Origin: an uncultured Ventosimonas sp.
GTDB lineage: Bacteria; Pseudomonadota; Gammaproteobacteria; Pseudomonadales; Pseudomonadaceae
NCBI GenBank assembly: GCA_945283395.1
Contig: CALYQH010000038.1
Coordinates: 1 to 8,924 of the forward strand
Direction: 5' to 3'
Length of the DNA: 8,924 nt
Notes under the pieces: generated by a model
What the model saw: only the letters and a program-made list of their open reading frames with translations
Database searches by the model: none
Told to the model about the DNA's origin: nothing
Translations under genes and position numbers: made by a program
Shown: in pieces, positions 1-7,250 of the stretch
How positions within the stretch are numbered: position 1 is the stretch's first letter
How the letters are laid out: each line of letters opens with the position of its first letter

Positions 1-64
1 TGTTGAGGTTCTCGTTAACTTTTTGCAATATTTTAAACAACTATCTATTTATTAATAAGTTAAG

Positions 65-3000
65 TTATTTTGACTTATCTGTTAATTTATCAAAGAACGA
101 CTCTAATATGACAAAACGTTCTTCGGCCTTTTCCATAGGAATCTGAAATTTAAAAATAGTACCACCATTCTCTAACTTATACTTATTGGGTTGACTTTGA
201 ATTAATTTTATTATAACTAAAGGATTGACATGTGTATTGGTAGAAAACTCTATTTTACCCCCTTGAGGGCCTATATCTATTTTTATAATACCTAGCTGTT
301 CGGCTAATAACTTAAGGTATGTTTGTCTTATTAAGTATTTAACAGGCTCAGGCAGCAGGCCAAAACGATCAATCATTTCTACTTGTAATTCTTTTAATTC
401 TTCTTCATTGACTGCTGAAGCTATGCGTTTATAAAGAATCAATCTGTTATGTACATCAGGCAGATAATCATCGGGAATAAGCGCTGGCAAGCGCAAGTTG
501 ATATCAATACCTGTACCCAATGGCTGTTCTAGATTAGGCTGCTCCCCCTTTTGAATGGCTTTCACCGCTCTCTCTAACATATCCATATAAAGTGAAAAAC
601 CAACTGCTTGAATCTGCCCACTTTGACCTTCACCTAACAATTCACCAGCTCCTCTAATTTCCATATCATGGGTAGCTAGTATAAAGCCTGCACCTAAGTC
701 TTGAGCATTAGCTATCGCTTCCAGACGTTTCTGAGCATCTTCTGTCATAGCTTTTTTAGGTGGTGTAAGAAGGTAAGCATAAGCTTGATGATGACTGCGG
801 CCTACTCTTCCTCTTAATTGATGAAGTTGGGCTAAACCAAATTTATCAGCACGTTCAATTAAAATAGTATTTGCGGTAGGGATATCAATCCCCGTCTCAA
901 TAATGGTTGAAGCTACTAACACATTAAATCTTTTGTGATAAAAATCACTCATCACTTGTTCTAGTTCGCGTTCGCGCATTTGCCCATGACCAACGGCAAT
1001 TCGCGCCTCAGGTATCAATGCAGATAAATCTGCGGCACATTTCTCAATGGTTTTTACATCATTATGAAGATAATAAACTTGCCCTCCTCTTAATAATTCT
1101 CTAAGTAGCGCTTCCTTAATAACAGCATTCTGCTGTTCAACTACAAAGGTACGAACGGATAATCGTCTAGCAGGTGGGGTAGCGATAATAGAAAGATCTC
1201 TCATGCCAGACATTGCCATATTAAGAGTACGTGGAATAGGCGTAGCTGTCATAGTGAGTATATCAACCTCACTACGTAAAGCTTTGAGCGTTTCCTTTTG
1301 TCTTACTCCAAAGCGATGCTCTTCATCTATAACTACTAGACCAAGATTTTTGAATTTAATATCATTTTGTAAAAGTTTATGAGTGCCTATTACTATATCA
1401 ATTTTGCCTTCCTCTAAATCAGCAATAGCATGATTTATTTCTTTAGAGGATTTAAAACGACTCATTACTTCTACTTTTATAGGCCAATCTGCGAATCTAT
1501 CTCTAAAACTATTATAATGTTGTTGGGCTAATAGCGTAGTGGGTACTAATACTGCCACTTGCTTACCGCTCTGCACTGCTATAAATGCAGCTCTGATGGC
1601 CACTTCTGTTTTACCAAAGCCAACATCACCACAAATTAATCTATCCATTGGTTTCCCTGCTGTCATATCAGAAATAACAGCATCAATAGCGGTTTGCTGA
1701 TCGATAGTTTCCTCAAATGGAAAGCCAGAGACAAAGGCCCCATAGTCTAGCTCTGGCAGTGTAAAGGCAAAACCTTTTCGAGCGGCTCTCCGAGCATAGA
1801 TATCTAGTAACTCAGCAGCCACATCACGCACTTGTTCAGCTGCTTTATGACGTGCTTTTTGCCATTGCTCTGAACCTAACCTATGTAAAGGAGCTAATTC
1901 ATCTTCCGCCCCTGTATAACGAGCTATTAAATGTAAATTAGCAACAGGTACATAAAGTTTTGCGCTATCAGCATATTCTAGCATTAAAAATTCTTGTACT
2001 TGATTATCTACCTCTAAAGTAATTAATCCTTTATAACGACCTACACCATGGTCTATATGTACTACTGGAGCCCCTTCTCTTAATTCAGTTAGATTTTTAA
2101 CTACGTTATCATTAGTAATTTCGCCACGCCTTTCCCTTCGACGCCTTTGCATGACCTTTTGACCGAATAAGTGGCTTTCTGGTATAAGTGCTATAGCAGG
2201 GCTATCCATTAATAATCCTTCATCTAAATCAGCTATCGTAATAGCTATCTTATTATTATCAGTAATGAAGGATTGCCAATCGGTTACTTCTTTAGGGTTT
2301 ATTTTGAGGCGAGTTAATAATTCTAATAAAACCTCTCTTCGTCCTGCTGTTTCAGCAGTAAACAATATACGTCCAGCAAATTGTTCAATAAAATGTCTTA
2401 ATTTTGCTAATGGCTCTGTATGTCTTGACTCTATAGCTAAATCTGGTAATGCTGCGATTGCAAAATTAAATTTATTATGACCTTGCTCCACTTTTTCTTT
2501 ACTAACTATGATTCTTGGCCACTTTTTAAGATTTGCAAAACATTCATCGACTGTTAGGAAAAGCTCTTGTGGCGCTAAAATAGGACGCTCGATATCATAA
2601 CGTCTTTCTTCGTAGCGAAATCTGACATCTTGCCAAAAATGTTCACCTGCCTGGGCTATATTAGGCAAAGAAAAAACTTGGGTATCATCGGGTAAATAAT
2701 CAAATAAGGTGGCAGTCTGTTCAAAAAAAAGAGGTAAATAATATTCTATCCCTGAAGGAGTAATACCATTAGATAAATCTTGATAAATTGGACAATGTCT
2801 AAAATCCACATCAAATTTTTCTCGGAATTTTTTACGAAACTCTGCGATAGCTTCTTTATGTAGTGGAAATTCATGGGCTTGCAACAGATTAATACTTGCT
2901 ACTTTCTCTATAGAACGCTGCGTTTCAGGGTCGAAAGTACGCAGTGTTTCAATTTCATCATCAAACAAATCTATTCTATAGGGGAATTCACTTCCCATGG

Positions 3001-3517
3001 GAAAGAGATCAAAAAGCGCCCCTCTTACAGCAAACTCGCCATGTTCATATACGGTCTCCACACATCTGTAACCGGCATTTTCTAAACGATAGCGCATTTC
3101 ATCTACATTAACTTTATCTCCTACTTTTACCATTAAGCTATTACCTAAGATAAATGAAATAGGCGCAATACGCTGTAGTAAAGTAGTAATAGCTACTACT
3201 AAAATACCTTGCTTAATGGTCGGTAATTGATGAAGTGTTGCAATACGTTGTGAAATAATATCTTGATGGGGAGAAAATACATCATATGGCAAAGATTCCC
3301 AACCAGGTAAACTATAAATAGGTAAATCAGGAGCAAAAAAATGTAACTCATCCGTTATTTGATTAGCACTTAGATTGTCGGCTGTTAATACTAACGTCAT
3401 TACATTTTGTGCCTTCGCTGTTTCAGCAATAGCTAGACTAAGGGAGCTACCTAATAGGTTTCCCCATTGAGCATTTTTACTTGTATTAGGTAAAGTTAGA
3501 ACAGAAAACACTGACAC
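65..3517 (-). CDS. mfd: Transcription-repair coupling factor Mfd
   Basis: Mfd is a cytoplasmic DNA translocase that removes RNA polymerase stalled at lesions and recruits UvrA to start nucleotide excision repair. The reading frame is intact and about 1150 residues long, the family norm. Domains, numbered from the chosen start: a UvrB-like N-terminal module with the conserved SPHQDIISQR and EHGEFAVRGA segments; an RNA-polymerase-interacting Tudor-like domain at about 480-545 (VVHIDHGVGRYKG, D489); a helicase core with Walker A GDVGFGKTE near 630, Walker B DEEH near 731, TATPIPRT near 757 and RGRVGR near 902; and a C-terminal D7 domain (DRFGLLPEP). No ATG lies near the N-terminus. I chose GTG at 3517 because it puts the conserved TLP at residues 8-10, as in E. 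coli, and has GGGA 9 nt upstream. GTG at 3511 and TTG at 3532 are alternatives. A TATAAT box lies about 35 bp upstream. The family call is near certain; the start is not. Confidence 0.98.
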   Translation of the reverse strand: MSVFSVLTLPNTSKNAQWGNLLGSSLSLAIAETAKAQNVMTLVLTADNLSANQITDELHFFAPDLPIYSLPGWESLPYDVFSPHQDIISQRIATLHQLPTIKQGILVVAITTLLQRIAPISFILGNSLMVKVGDKVNVDEMRYRLENAGYRCVETVYEHGEFAVRGALFDLFPMGSEFPYRIDLFDDEIETLRTFDPETQRSIEKVASINLLQAHEFPLHKEAIAEFRKKFREKFDVDFRHCPIYQDLSNGITPSGIEYYLPLFFEQTATLFDYLPDDTQVFSLPNIAQAGEHFWQDVRFRYEERRYDIERPILAPQELFLTVDECFANLKKWPRIIVSKEKVEQGHNKFNFAIAALPDLAIESRHTEPLAKLRHFIEQFAGRILFTAETAGRREVLLELLTRLKINPKEVTDWQSFITDNNKIAITIADLDEGLLMDSPAIALIPESHLFGQKVMQRRRRERRGEITNDNVVKNLTELREGAPVVHIDHGVGRYKGLITLEVDNQVQEFLMLEYADSAKLYVPVANLHLIARYTGAEDELAPLHRLGSEQWQKARHKAAEQVRDVAAELLDIYARRAARKGFAFTLPELDYGAFVSGFPFEETIDQQTAIDAVISDMTAGKPMDRLICGDVGFGKTEVAIRAAFIAVQSGKQVAVLVPTTLLAQQHYNSFRDRFADWPIKVEVMSRFKSSKEINHAIADLEEGKIDIVIGTHKLLQNDIKFKNLGLVVIDEEHRFGVRQKETLKALRSEVDILTMTATPIPRTLNMAMSGMRDLSIIATPPARRLSVRTFVVEQQNAVIKEALLRELLRGGQVYYLHNDVKTIEKCAADLSALIPEARIAVGHGQMRERELEQVMSDFYHKRFNVLVASTIIETGIDIPTANTILIERADKFGLAQLHQLRGRVGRSHHQAYAYLLTPPKKAMTEDAQKRLEAIANAQDLGAGFILATHDMEIRGAGELLGEGQSGQIQAVGFSLYMDMLERAVKAIQKGEQPNLEQPLGTGIDINLRLPALIPDDYLPDVHNRLILYKRIASAVNEEELKELQVEMIDRFGLLPEPVKYLIRQTYLKLLAEQLGIIKIDIGPQGGKIEFSTNTHVNPLVIIKLIQSQPNKYKLENGGTIFKFQIPMEKAEERFVILESFFDKLTDKSK

Positions 3518-3551
3518 GAAATAAAATCCCAATAATTAATATGAATGAACT

Positions 3552-3557
3552 ATTATA
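3552..3557 (-). promoter_or_regulatory. Probable -10 box of the mfd promoter
   Basis: Read on the minus strand this is a perfect TATAAT. It would start transcription near 3545, giving an untranslated leader of about 28 nt to the GTG at 3517. No good -35 hexamer sits at 16-18 bp (CAATTG at 17 bp; TTGATG only at 14 bp), so the promoter may be weak or helped by an activator. The implied start site would leave only about 13 nt before the TTG at 3532, which slightly favours the GTG starts. Confidence 0.5.
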
Positions 3558-3613
3558 CACTAACCCTTGATCATCAATTGGTTGAACTTAAGTTAAGCTT
3601 TTATAAACATCGA

Positions 3614-3642
3614 AAAATAGCAATTATTTAATTATTTATCAA
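3614..3642 (-). promoter_or_regulatory. Possible second upstream promoter for mfd
   Basis: On the minus strand, TTGATA (3637-3642) and TATTTT (3614-3619) are separated by exactly 17 bp. They match the sigma-70 consensus at 5/6 and 4/6 positions. It points toward mfd and would give a leader of about 90 nt that includes the palindrome at 3585-3594. In such AT-rich DNA chance matches of this quality are common, so this is only a candidate. Confidence 0.25.
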
Positions 3643-3700
3643 TGTATTTACTTGGCTAGTTGTGGAAATAAGATAAAAGGTCATGATTTGAAAAATATTC

Positions 3701-3716
3701 GTTCATTATGATGAAC
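3701..3716. repeat. Short inverted repeat, possible operator
   Basis: GTTCAT and ATGAAC form perfect 6-bp arms around a 4-bp centre (TATG). The size and symmetry would fit a dimeric regulator site. It lies about 150 bp above the mfd TATAAT box, rather far for a repressor operator. No second copy was seen in the window, so its function is unsupported. Confidence 0.2.
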
Positions 3717-3881
3717 TAAGTAAGCAAGTTATCCAAACACTAAAATATTATTGATAAAGATATTTAAATTAACTCATTAACAGCAAGTAGTATTAGATAA
3801 AATCAAGAGTATAAAATATGTTATAACAACTAATCTAGTAAAACCACTATGCAACCCACAAGCTTACTTTAAGCGAGCAGA

Positions 3882-5144
3882 TTAAGAGTAATAAGTTATT
3901 TTCTTTAAATAATTAAACATACCGACTGACCCTATTACAGCGAATAACATTGGAATAACACTATCATGATTGGTATGAGTCAATTCAAGCATTAATACAA
4001 TGGCTGTTAAGGGCATCTTCATAGAGGCCGCTAGAAAAGCAGTTGCTCCAACTATGGCAAAGGCGCTGATATTTACCAAAGGGAATATAAGATTCCATCC
4101 ACTGCCAATTAAGATAGCTAATAATGCTCCAAACATCAGTCCAGGAGTCAATAATCCACCACTAGCACCAGCTCTTAGTGAGCTAATGGTAATAACTAGT
4201 TTTATGATCAGTAAAACAGCTACTAATTCTATCCCCAAACTTCCATCAAATCCAAGCTGCAAGGGGCCTTTACCATTCCCCAATAACTCAGGAAAAGGTA
4301 TAGCTAACAAGCCTATTAGTAGAAAGTTAATAAAAGCAATAGGAATAATTTGCCAATTTTTAGGAGCTCTAGCTTTACTAATAGTTGTCAATTGTACAAA
4401 ATAAAATGCAGCTACCCCTAATATGGGACCAACTAGAATCGCCCAAGCAACTAAAGAATAGCTTAACATCATTTGTCCTATTTGATACTGCGGGCTGTTT
4501 CCTAACCCAATCCAAGCTATAATAGCTGCTACGGTAGAAGCAAACAGAGCAGAAATAACCTGCGTCCAATGAAAAGTTACTAACAATGCTTCTAAAGTGA
4601 AAAGTGCCCCAGCTAATGGTACATTATAAACAGCGGCTAAACCTGCACCTGCTCCGCAAGCTAAAACAACTTTAGCATCCTTAATAGTTAACCCTAATTG
4701 CTCAGCAATCCAGCTGCCCATAGTAGCAGCCACTTCTCGTGGCGCAACCTCACGCCCTAAAGGGGAACCTAAACCAACAGTAACTATCTGTAAAATATCA
4801 TTGATAAATGTTGTAACTATTGGCATTTTAGGCACATCATTTTTAAGAGCTGCTTCTATAGAGATTAATTTACTACCATATCTAAATAACCCCCACCAAC
4901 CAATACCAGCAATTAAACCACAAATGGCTAATGCTAATAACCTTCGCCAAGGTGCAGAAGCCCTAACGCCATTTAAAAAACTCTCAGGAGATATTAATTT
5001 GTCTAAGCTATAATCAAATGCTAAATGCTGTACAAAATGTAATAGTAAAGATAGTAATAATCCTGCAATACCTGCCACTATCCCTGTTAATAAGATGGCC
5101 AAAGTAAATTTCAAATAATAGCAAAACTGATTAGATGAAGACAT
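3882..5144 (-). CDS. ClC-family anion channel or anion/proton antiporter
   Basis: This is an inner-membrane ClC protein of 420 residues, close to the transmembrane core of E. coli ClcA, with no C-terminal CBS domains. Hydrophobic helices run throughout. Aligned by eye to ClcA, GSKLISIEAAL (90-100) replaces GSGIPEIEGAL and keeps the ion-coordinating serine (S91). GREVAPRE (130-137) replaces GREGPTVQ and keeps the gating glutamate (E132). YNVPLAGALF precedes E185-A186, so the internal proton glutamate (ClcA E203) is alanine here. GASGGLLTPG (326-335) matches the GIFAP region, and Y419, next to last, aligns with the central tyrosine Y445. ATG at 5144 has GGAA 7 nt upstream and a good promoter, so the start is well supported. 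The J-domain gene ends 56 bp upstream. The retained serine and tyrosine favour chloride or nitrate over fluoride. Whether it is a coupled antiporter or a channel cannot be told. Confidence 0.93.
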   Translation of the reverse strand: MSSSNQFCYYLKFTLAILLTGIVAGIAGLLLSLLLHFVQHLAFDYSLDKLISPESFLNGVRASAPWRRLLALAICGLIAGIGWWGLFRYGSKLISIEAALKNDVPKMPIVTTFINDILQIVTVGLGSPLGREVAPREVAATMGSWIAEQLGLTIKDAKVVLACGAGAGLAAVYNVPLAGALFTLEALLVTFHWTQVISALFASTVAAIIAWIGLGNSPQYQIGQMMLSYSLVAWAILVGPILGVAAFYFVQLTTISKARAPKNWQIIPIAFINFLLIGLLAIPFPELLGNGKGPLQLGFDGSLGIELVAVLLIIKLVITISSLRAGASGGLLTPGLMFGALLAILIGSGWNLIFPLVNISAFAIVGATAFLAASMKMPLTAIVLMLELTHTNHDSVIPMLFAVIGSVGMFNYLKKITYYS

Positions 5145-5176
5145 TAATACGTTCCAATAGCAGAAATTACCATCAA

Positions 5177-5204
5177 TTTATAATACCATTAATTCTTCTG
5201 TTAA
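5177..5204 (-). promoter_or_regulatory. Promoter of the ClC gene
   Basis: On the minus strand TTAACA (5199-5204) and TATAAA (5177-5182) are 16 bp apart. Each hexamer matches the sigma-70 consensus at 5 of 6 positions. Transcription would begin near 5170, about 26 nt before the ATG at 5144, and the transcript would carry the GGAA site at 5152-5155. The -35 box overlaps the end of the upstream J-domain gene. This suggests the transporter can be expressed separately, although no terminator blocks read-through. Confidence 0.5.
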
Positions 5205-5887
5205 AAATTATGAAACATTCTAATAAGTGCATAAGCCTCCTGAAGCTTAGCTATTTTTTCATTAGCCTTATTAATTTCTGCTAAACTTCCACCTTCACCC
5301 ATGATCTTGTCCGGGTGATAATGGCTTAATTTTCTTTTATACATTTGCTTGATAATATCAGGAGGTGTGTCTAAAGTAATATCCAATAAATTTAATGCCT
5401 GTTGATGATCTAAAGTAATATAAACTGGTTTAAACAGTTCGCCCAATCTTTCAATAGCTGAACGAGACCAACCTAACCAATACCCCCATAAATGTATTAA
5501 TTGATATTCACGAAGAGCTAAATGACTATCAACCCATATCATTTGCCAACAACTTTTTAATAACATTTCTTTACCTAAATCATCTAACTTACTATAGCGT
5601 AACGAAGCTTCAAAATGATCTGTTAGCATTTGTTGCCCAGCCTGAAAAGCTTTTATAGCTTGCTGTATTTGAATATCAGACAAATGCAATAACTTAGTTT
5701 CGGTCATCATCCGAGTAGAATGTAAAGTTGTTACCAAACCATTACTGATCGCCATATGACCTAGTAATCTAAAACGTAGCTCTATCTCTGAGAACATAGG
5801 CTGATCCGCTAAGCGATACTTTTCACCCAACCAATAAGATAATTGTTTAACTTTATTTAAAAAATTAGACAAAAGTTTCCTCACCAT
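5201..5887 (-). CDS. DjlA-like J-domain co-chaperone without membrane anchor
   Basis: This is a 228-residue J-domain protein expected to stimulate the ATPase of DnaK (Hsp70). Residues about 35-150 resemble the TerB-like helical region of DjlA (FRLLGHMAISNGLVT beginning near 39). Residues about 164-228 form a C-terminal J domain with the essential HPD at 191-193 and a closing helix (KLQEAYALIR), matching DjlA architecture. Unlike E. coli DjlA (271 residues), there is no N-terminal transmembrane helix. Residues 1-30 are basic and amphipathic (KLLSNFLNKVKQLSYWLGEKYRLADQ), and no glycine/glutamine-rich linker precedes the J domain. It starts 17 bp after the secreted-protein gene and probably shares its transcript. 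No clear Shine-Dalgarno precedes ATG 5887, so translational coupling is plausible. The J-domain call is firm; orthology to DjlA is not, so no symbol is given. Confidence 0.88.
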   Translation of the reverse strand: MVRKLLSNFLNKVKQLSYWLGEKYRLADQPMFSEIELRFRLLGHMAISNGLVTTLHSTRMMTETKLLHLSDIQIQQAIKAFQAGQQMLTDHFEASLRYSKLDDLGKEMLLKSCWQMIWVDSHLALREYQLIHLWGYWLGWSRSAIERLGELFKPVYITLDHQQALNLLDITLDTPPDIIKQMYKRKLSHYHPDKIMGEGGSLAEINKANEKIAKLQEAYALIRMFHNF

Positions 5888-5904
5888 AAGTGCATACTAA
5901 AAAA

Positions 5905-7074
5905 TTACTTTTTTGCCATAATATCAGGCCCGGTACAGTTTGGATCAGCCTCTTGAGAGATTGCTTTGAGTAAATATCCAAAACGGGTAGTTTTTACTAT
6001 AAAATAATAGAGGTCTTCTTTATCATTTTCTTTAGTACCATTAAAGGTCATAGTGACTTGGTACTCTTCACCATCTCCATGACAAGCCTGAACCGCGCCA
6101 TAATATCCATAACGCTCTTTCAATTTTCTTTGAAAAAGGCTGAGCATATGTAGATTGGATTTTTCAACCAAATTAACTGCTGTTATATTATCTAATGTTA
6201 GCCATTCGTCTACAAAATCTCTTACATTATCTGCTACTGGCTGAACTCTCAATATTTTATCACCTATTATTTGATAACGATAAATACCTTGTCGGGTAAA
6301 TAAATCACTATCCAACATACCAACTTGCATACGTAATTCGAAACCACTGGCTAATTTTTTTAGAGTTAAATCTGATTCATTACCTGTATAACTAATCATT
6401 TGTTTGTGCAGTAATATTTTTTGAGGATTAGTATCTTCAGCTAATTTGACAACATCTATTGTGAAAGGACTCCATGTGCTTTTACACCAAGGTGCACCAT
6501 GAATTACTACTAATTTAGGTGTTTCATTGAATTTACTAGGTAACAATAAATAGTCAAAATAATCACCAAAAGCACCCGCAATATTTTTATATGCATTACT
6601 TTTCCATATTAAATCCCTCTGCCATGCTTCATCTCTATAACGATAAACCATCAGCATGTTATCATTTCCACAAGGAATGCCAAAAGTGAGATGTACTACT
6701 AATAAACCTAATGTCTTCTGTATTACTATTTGTAAATCATAACCATAAATTGCGCTATCTTCATCCAACTGATTTATTTTGAGTTTATTTGATAAATCCT
6801 GTTGTATTGCTAGTGCGTTTATATCACTCCCTTCACATGTAATCCTAGCATCTACTAAATTAATCAGTCCTGTTTTAAGTTGTTCAATGGATCTACTAAT
6901 AGAAGAAGGTACATAACCATCTTCATCAAATTCATCTTTAACTTCCAATAATTTTTTTAAAGGAGTTTTTACTGCTTCGACTTGACCTTCTGATAATCCA
7001 GTGCACTCTCCATAACTATAGCAAGAAAATTCTAAAAAAATTAACAGCACTAATATTATAAATTTGTTGTGCAT
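5905..7074 (-). CDS. Secreted protein of unknown function, six cysteines
   Basis: I do not recognise this family. The start at 7074 (second in-frame ATG) is preferred over ATG 7080, because AAGAG directly abuts the first ATG but lies 6 nt before the second. From 7074 the protein has 389 residues. A Sec signal peptide (hydrophobic IILVLLIFLEF) probably ends after SYG at residue 22, so the mature protein should be periplasmic or extracellular. The mature part has six cysteines (about 24, 80, 135, 197, 331 and 380), which could form three disulfides. Short tracts include VVIHGAPWCK, a FVDEWL tract at 287-292, and a CTG triplet near both termini. The middle looks beta-rich with many aromatics, and there are no internal transmembrane helices. 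A lipoprotein is less likely, since the cysteine at 18 lacks a proper lipobox. The J-domain gene follows 17 bp downstream, probably in the same operon. Confidence 0.8.
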   Translation of the reverse strand: MHNKFIILVLLIFLEFSCYSYGECTGLSEGQVEAVKTPLKKLLEVKDEFDEDGYVPSSISRSIEQLKTGLINLVDARITCEGSDINALAIQQDLSNKLKINQLDEDSAIYGYDLQIVIQKTLGLLVVHLTFGIPCGNDNMLMVYRYRDEAWQRDLIWKSNAYKNIAGAFGDYFDYLLLPSKFNETPKLVVIHGAPWCKSTWSPFTIDVVKLAEDTNPQKILLHKQMISYTGNESDLTLKKLASGFELRMQVGMLDSDLFTRQGIYRYQIIGDKILRVQPVADNVRDFVDEWLTLDNITAVNLVEKSNLHMLSLFQRKLKERYGYYGAVQACHGDGEEYQVTMTFNGTKENDKEDLYYFIVKTTRFGYLLKAISQEADPNCTGPDIMAKK

Positions 7075-7077
7075 ATT

Positions 7078-7250
7078 CATCTCTTAAGCTAACAAAAAAT
7101 TCCCACGCCAATTTCTCAAATCATCAGCCTTCTTTACATTAAATTAGTTAACTAACTTAATTTTTAATATCTTGATTTTATTTATATCTAACTTTTTTAA
7201 TAAAATAAATCTAATTAATTTGAATTTATACTTTATTCATTAGTTATTCA
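7078..7250. other. AT-rich gap upstream of the secreted-protein gene
   Basis: This gap, extremely A+T-rich in its upper part, probably holds the promoter of the secreted-protein/J-domain pair and the end of the FAD-oxidoreductase transcript. I could not pick one promoter with confidence: several TATAAA-like boxes occur without a good -35 element. No G+C-rich terminator hairpin is visible. A perfect 12-bp palindrome lies at 7144-7155, and AAGAG at 7081-7085 serves as a ribosome-binding site. Confidence 0.45.
7144..7155. repeat. Perfect 12-bp palindrome TTAGTTAACTAA
   Basis: The 12 bases are their own reverse complement. They lie about 70 bp upstream of the secreted-protein start, a reasonable place for an operator. 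AT-rich DNA makes such palindromes by chance fairly often, and no second copy was found in the window. Confidence 0.25.

Larger units (their letters stand above)
3518..3881. other. Intergenic region between the ClC gene and mfd
   Basis: This stretch of 364 bp is AT-rich with no credible coding region on either strand. It holds the mfd promoter candidates and some short inverted repeats: AACTTAAGTT (3585-3594), TTGAT-C-ATCAA (3567-3577) and GTTCAT-TATG-ATGAAC (3701-3716). I could not find a GC-rich hairpin followed by a T-run downstream of the ClC stop. The small hairpin at 3862-3874 (GCTTA, 3-nt loop, TAAGC) lacks a T-tract. Nothing identifies a small RNA. Confidence 0.6.

Noticed and set aside
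1..64. Terminator or start of another gene downstream of mfd
   Set aside because: Only weak AT-rich symmetry is present (for example TTATTAATAA at 49-58), with no stable stem and T-run and no coding signal in the short edge sequence.
2265..3085. Two plus-strand open frames (2265-2480 and 2873-3085) inside mfd
   Set aside because: They lie antisense to strongly conserved Mfd coding sequence, have no recognisable domains and no ribosome-binding site, and are short.
4000..5013. Open frames overlapping the ClC gene (4000-4404 plus, 4378-4569 minus, 4801-5013 plus)
   Set aside because: All overlap the conserved ClC core in other frames. The translations look like shadows of membrane-protein codons, with no motif or start signal of their own.
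5898..5913. A6/T6 hairpin at the junction of the secreted-protein and J-domain genes
   Set aside because: The stem is pure A-T with a 4-nt loop and would be too unstable to terminate. It is explained by lysine codons and AT-rich spacer.
6460..6500. Thioredoxin-like site in the secreted protein (APWCK)
   Set aside because: The tract resembles the start of WCxxC, but there is no second cysteine three residues later and no surrounding thioredoxin fold pattern.
7010..7074. Lipoprotein signal in the secreted protein (cysteine at residue 18)
   Set aside because: The residues before the cysteine (L-E-F-S) lack the leucine at -3 of a lipobox. A signal peptidase I site after SYG at residue 22 fits better.
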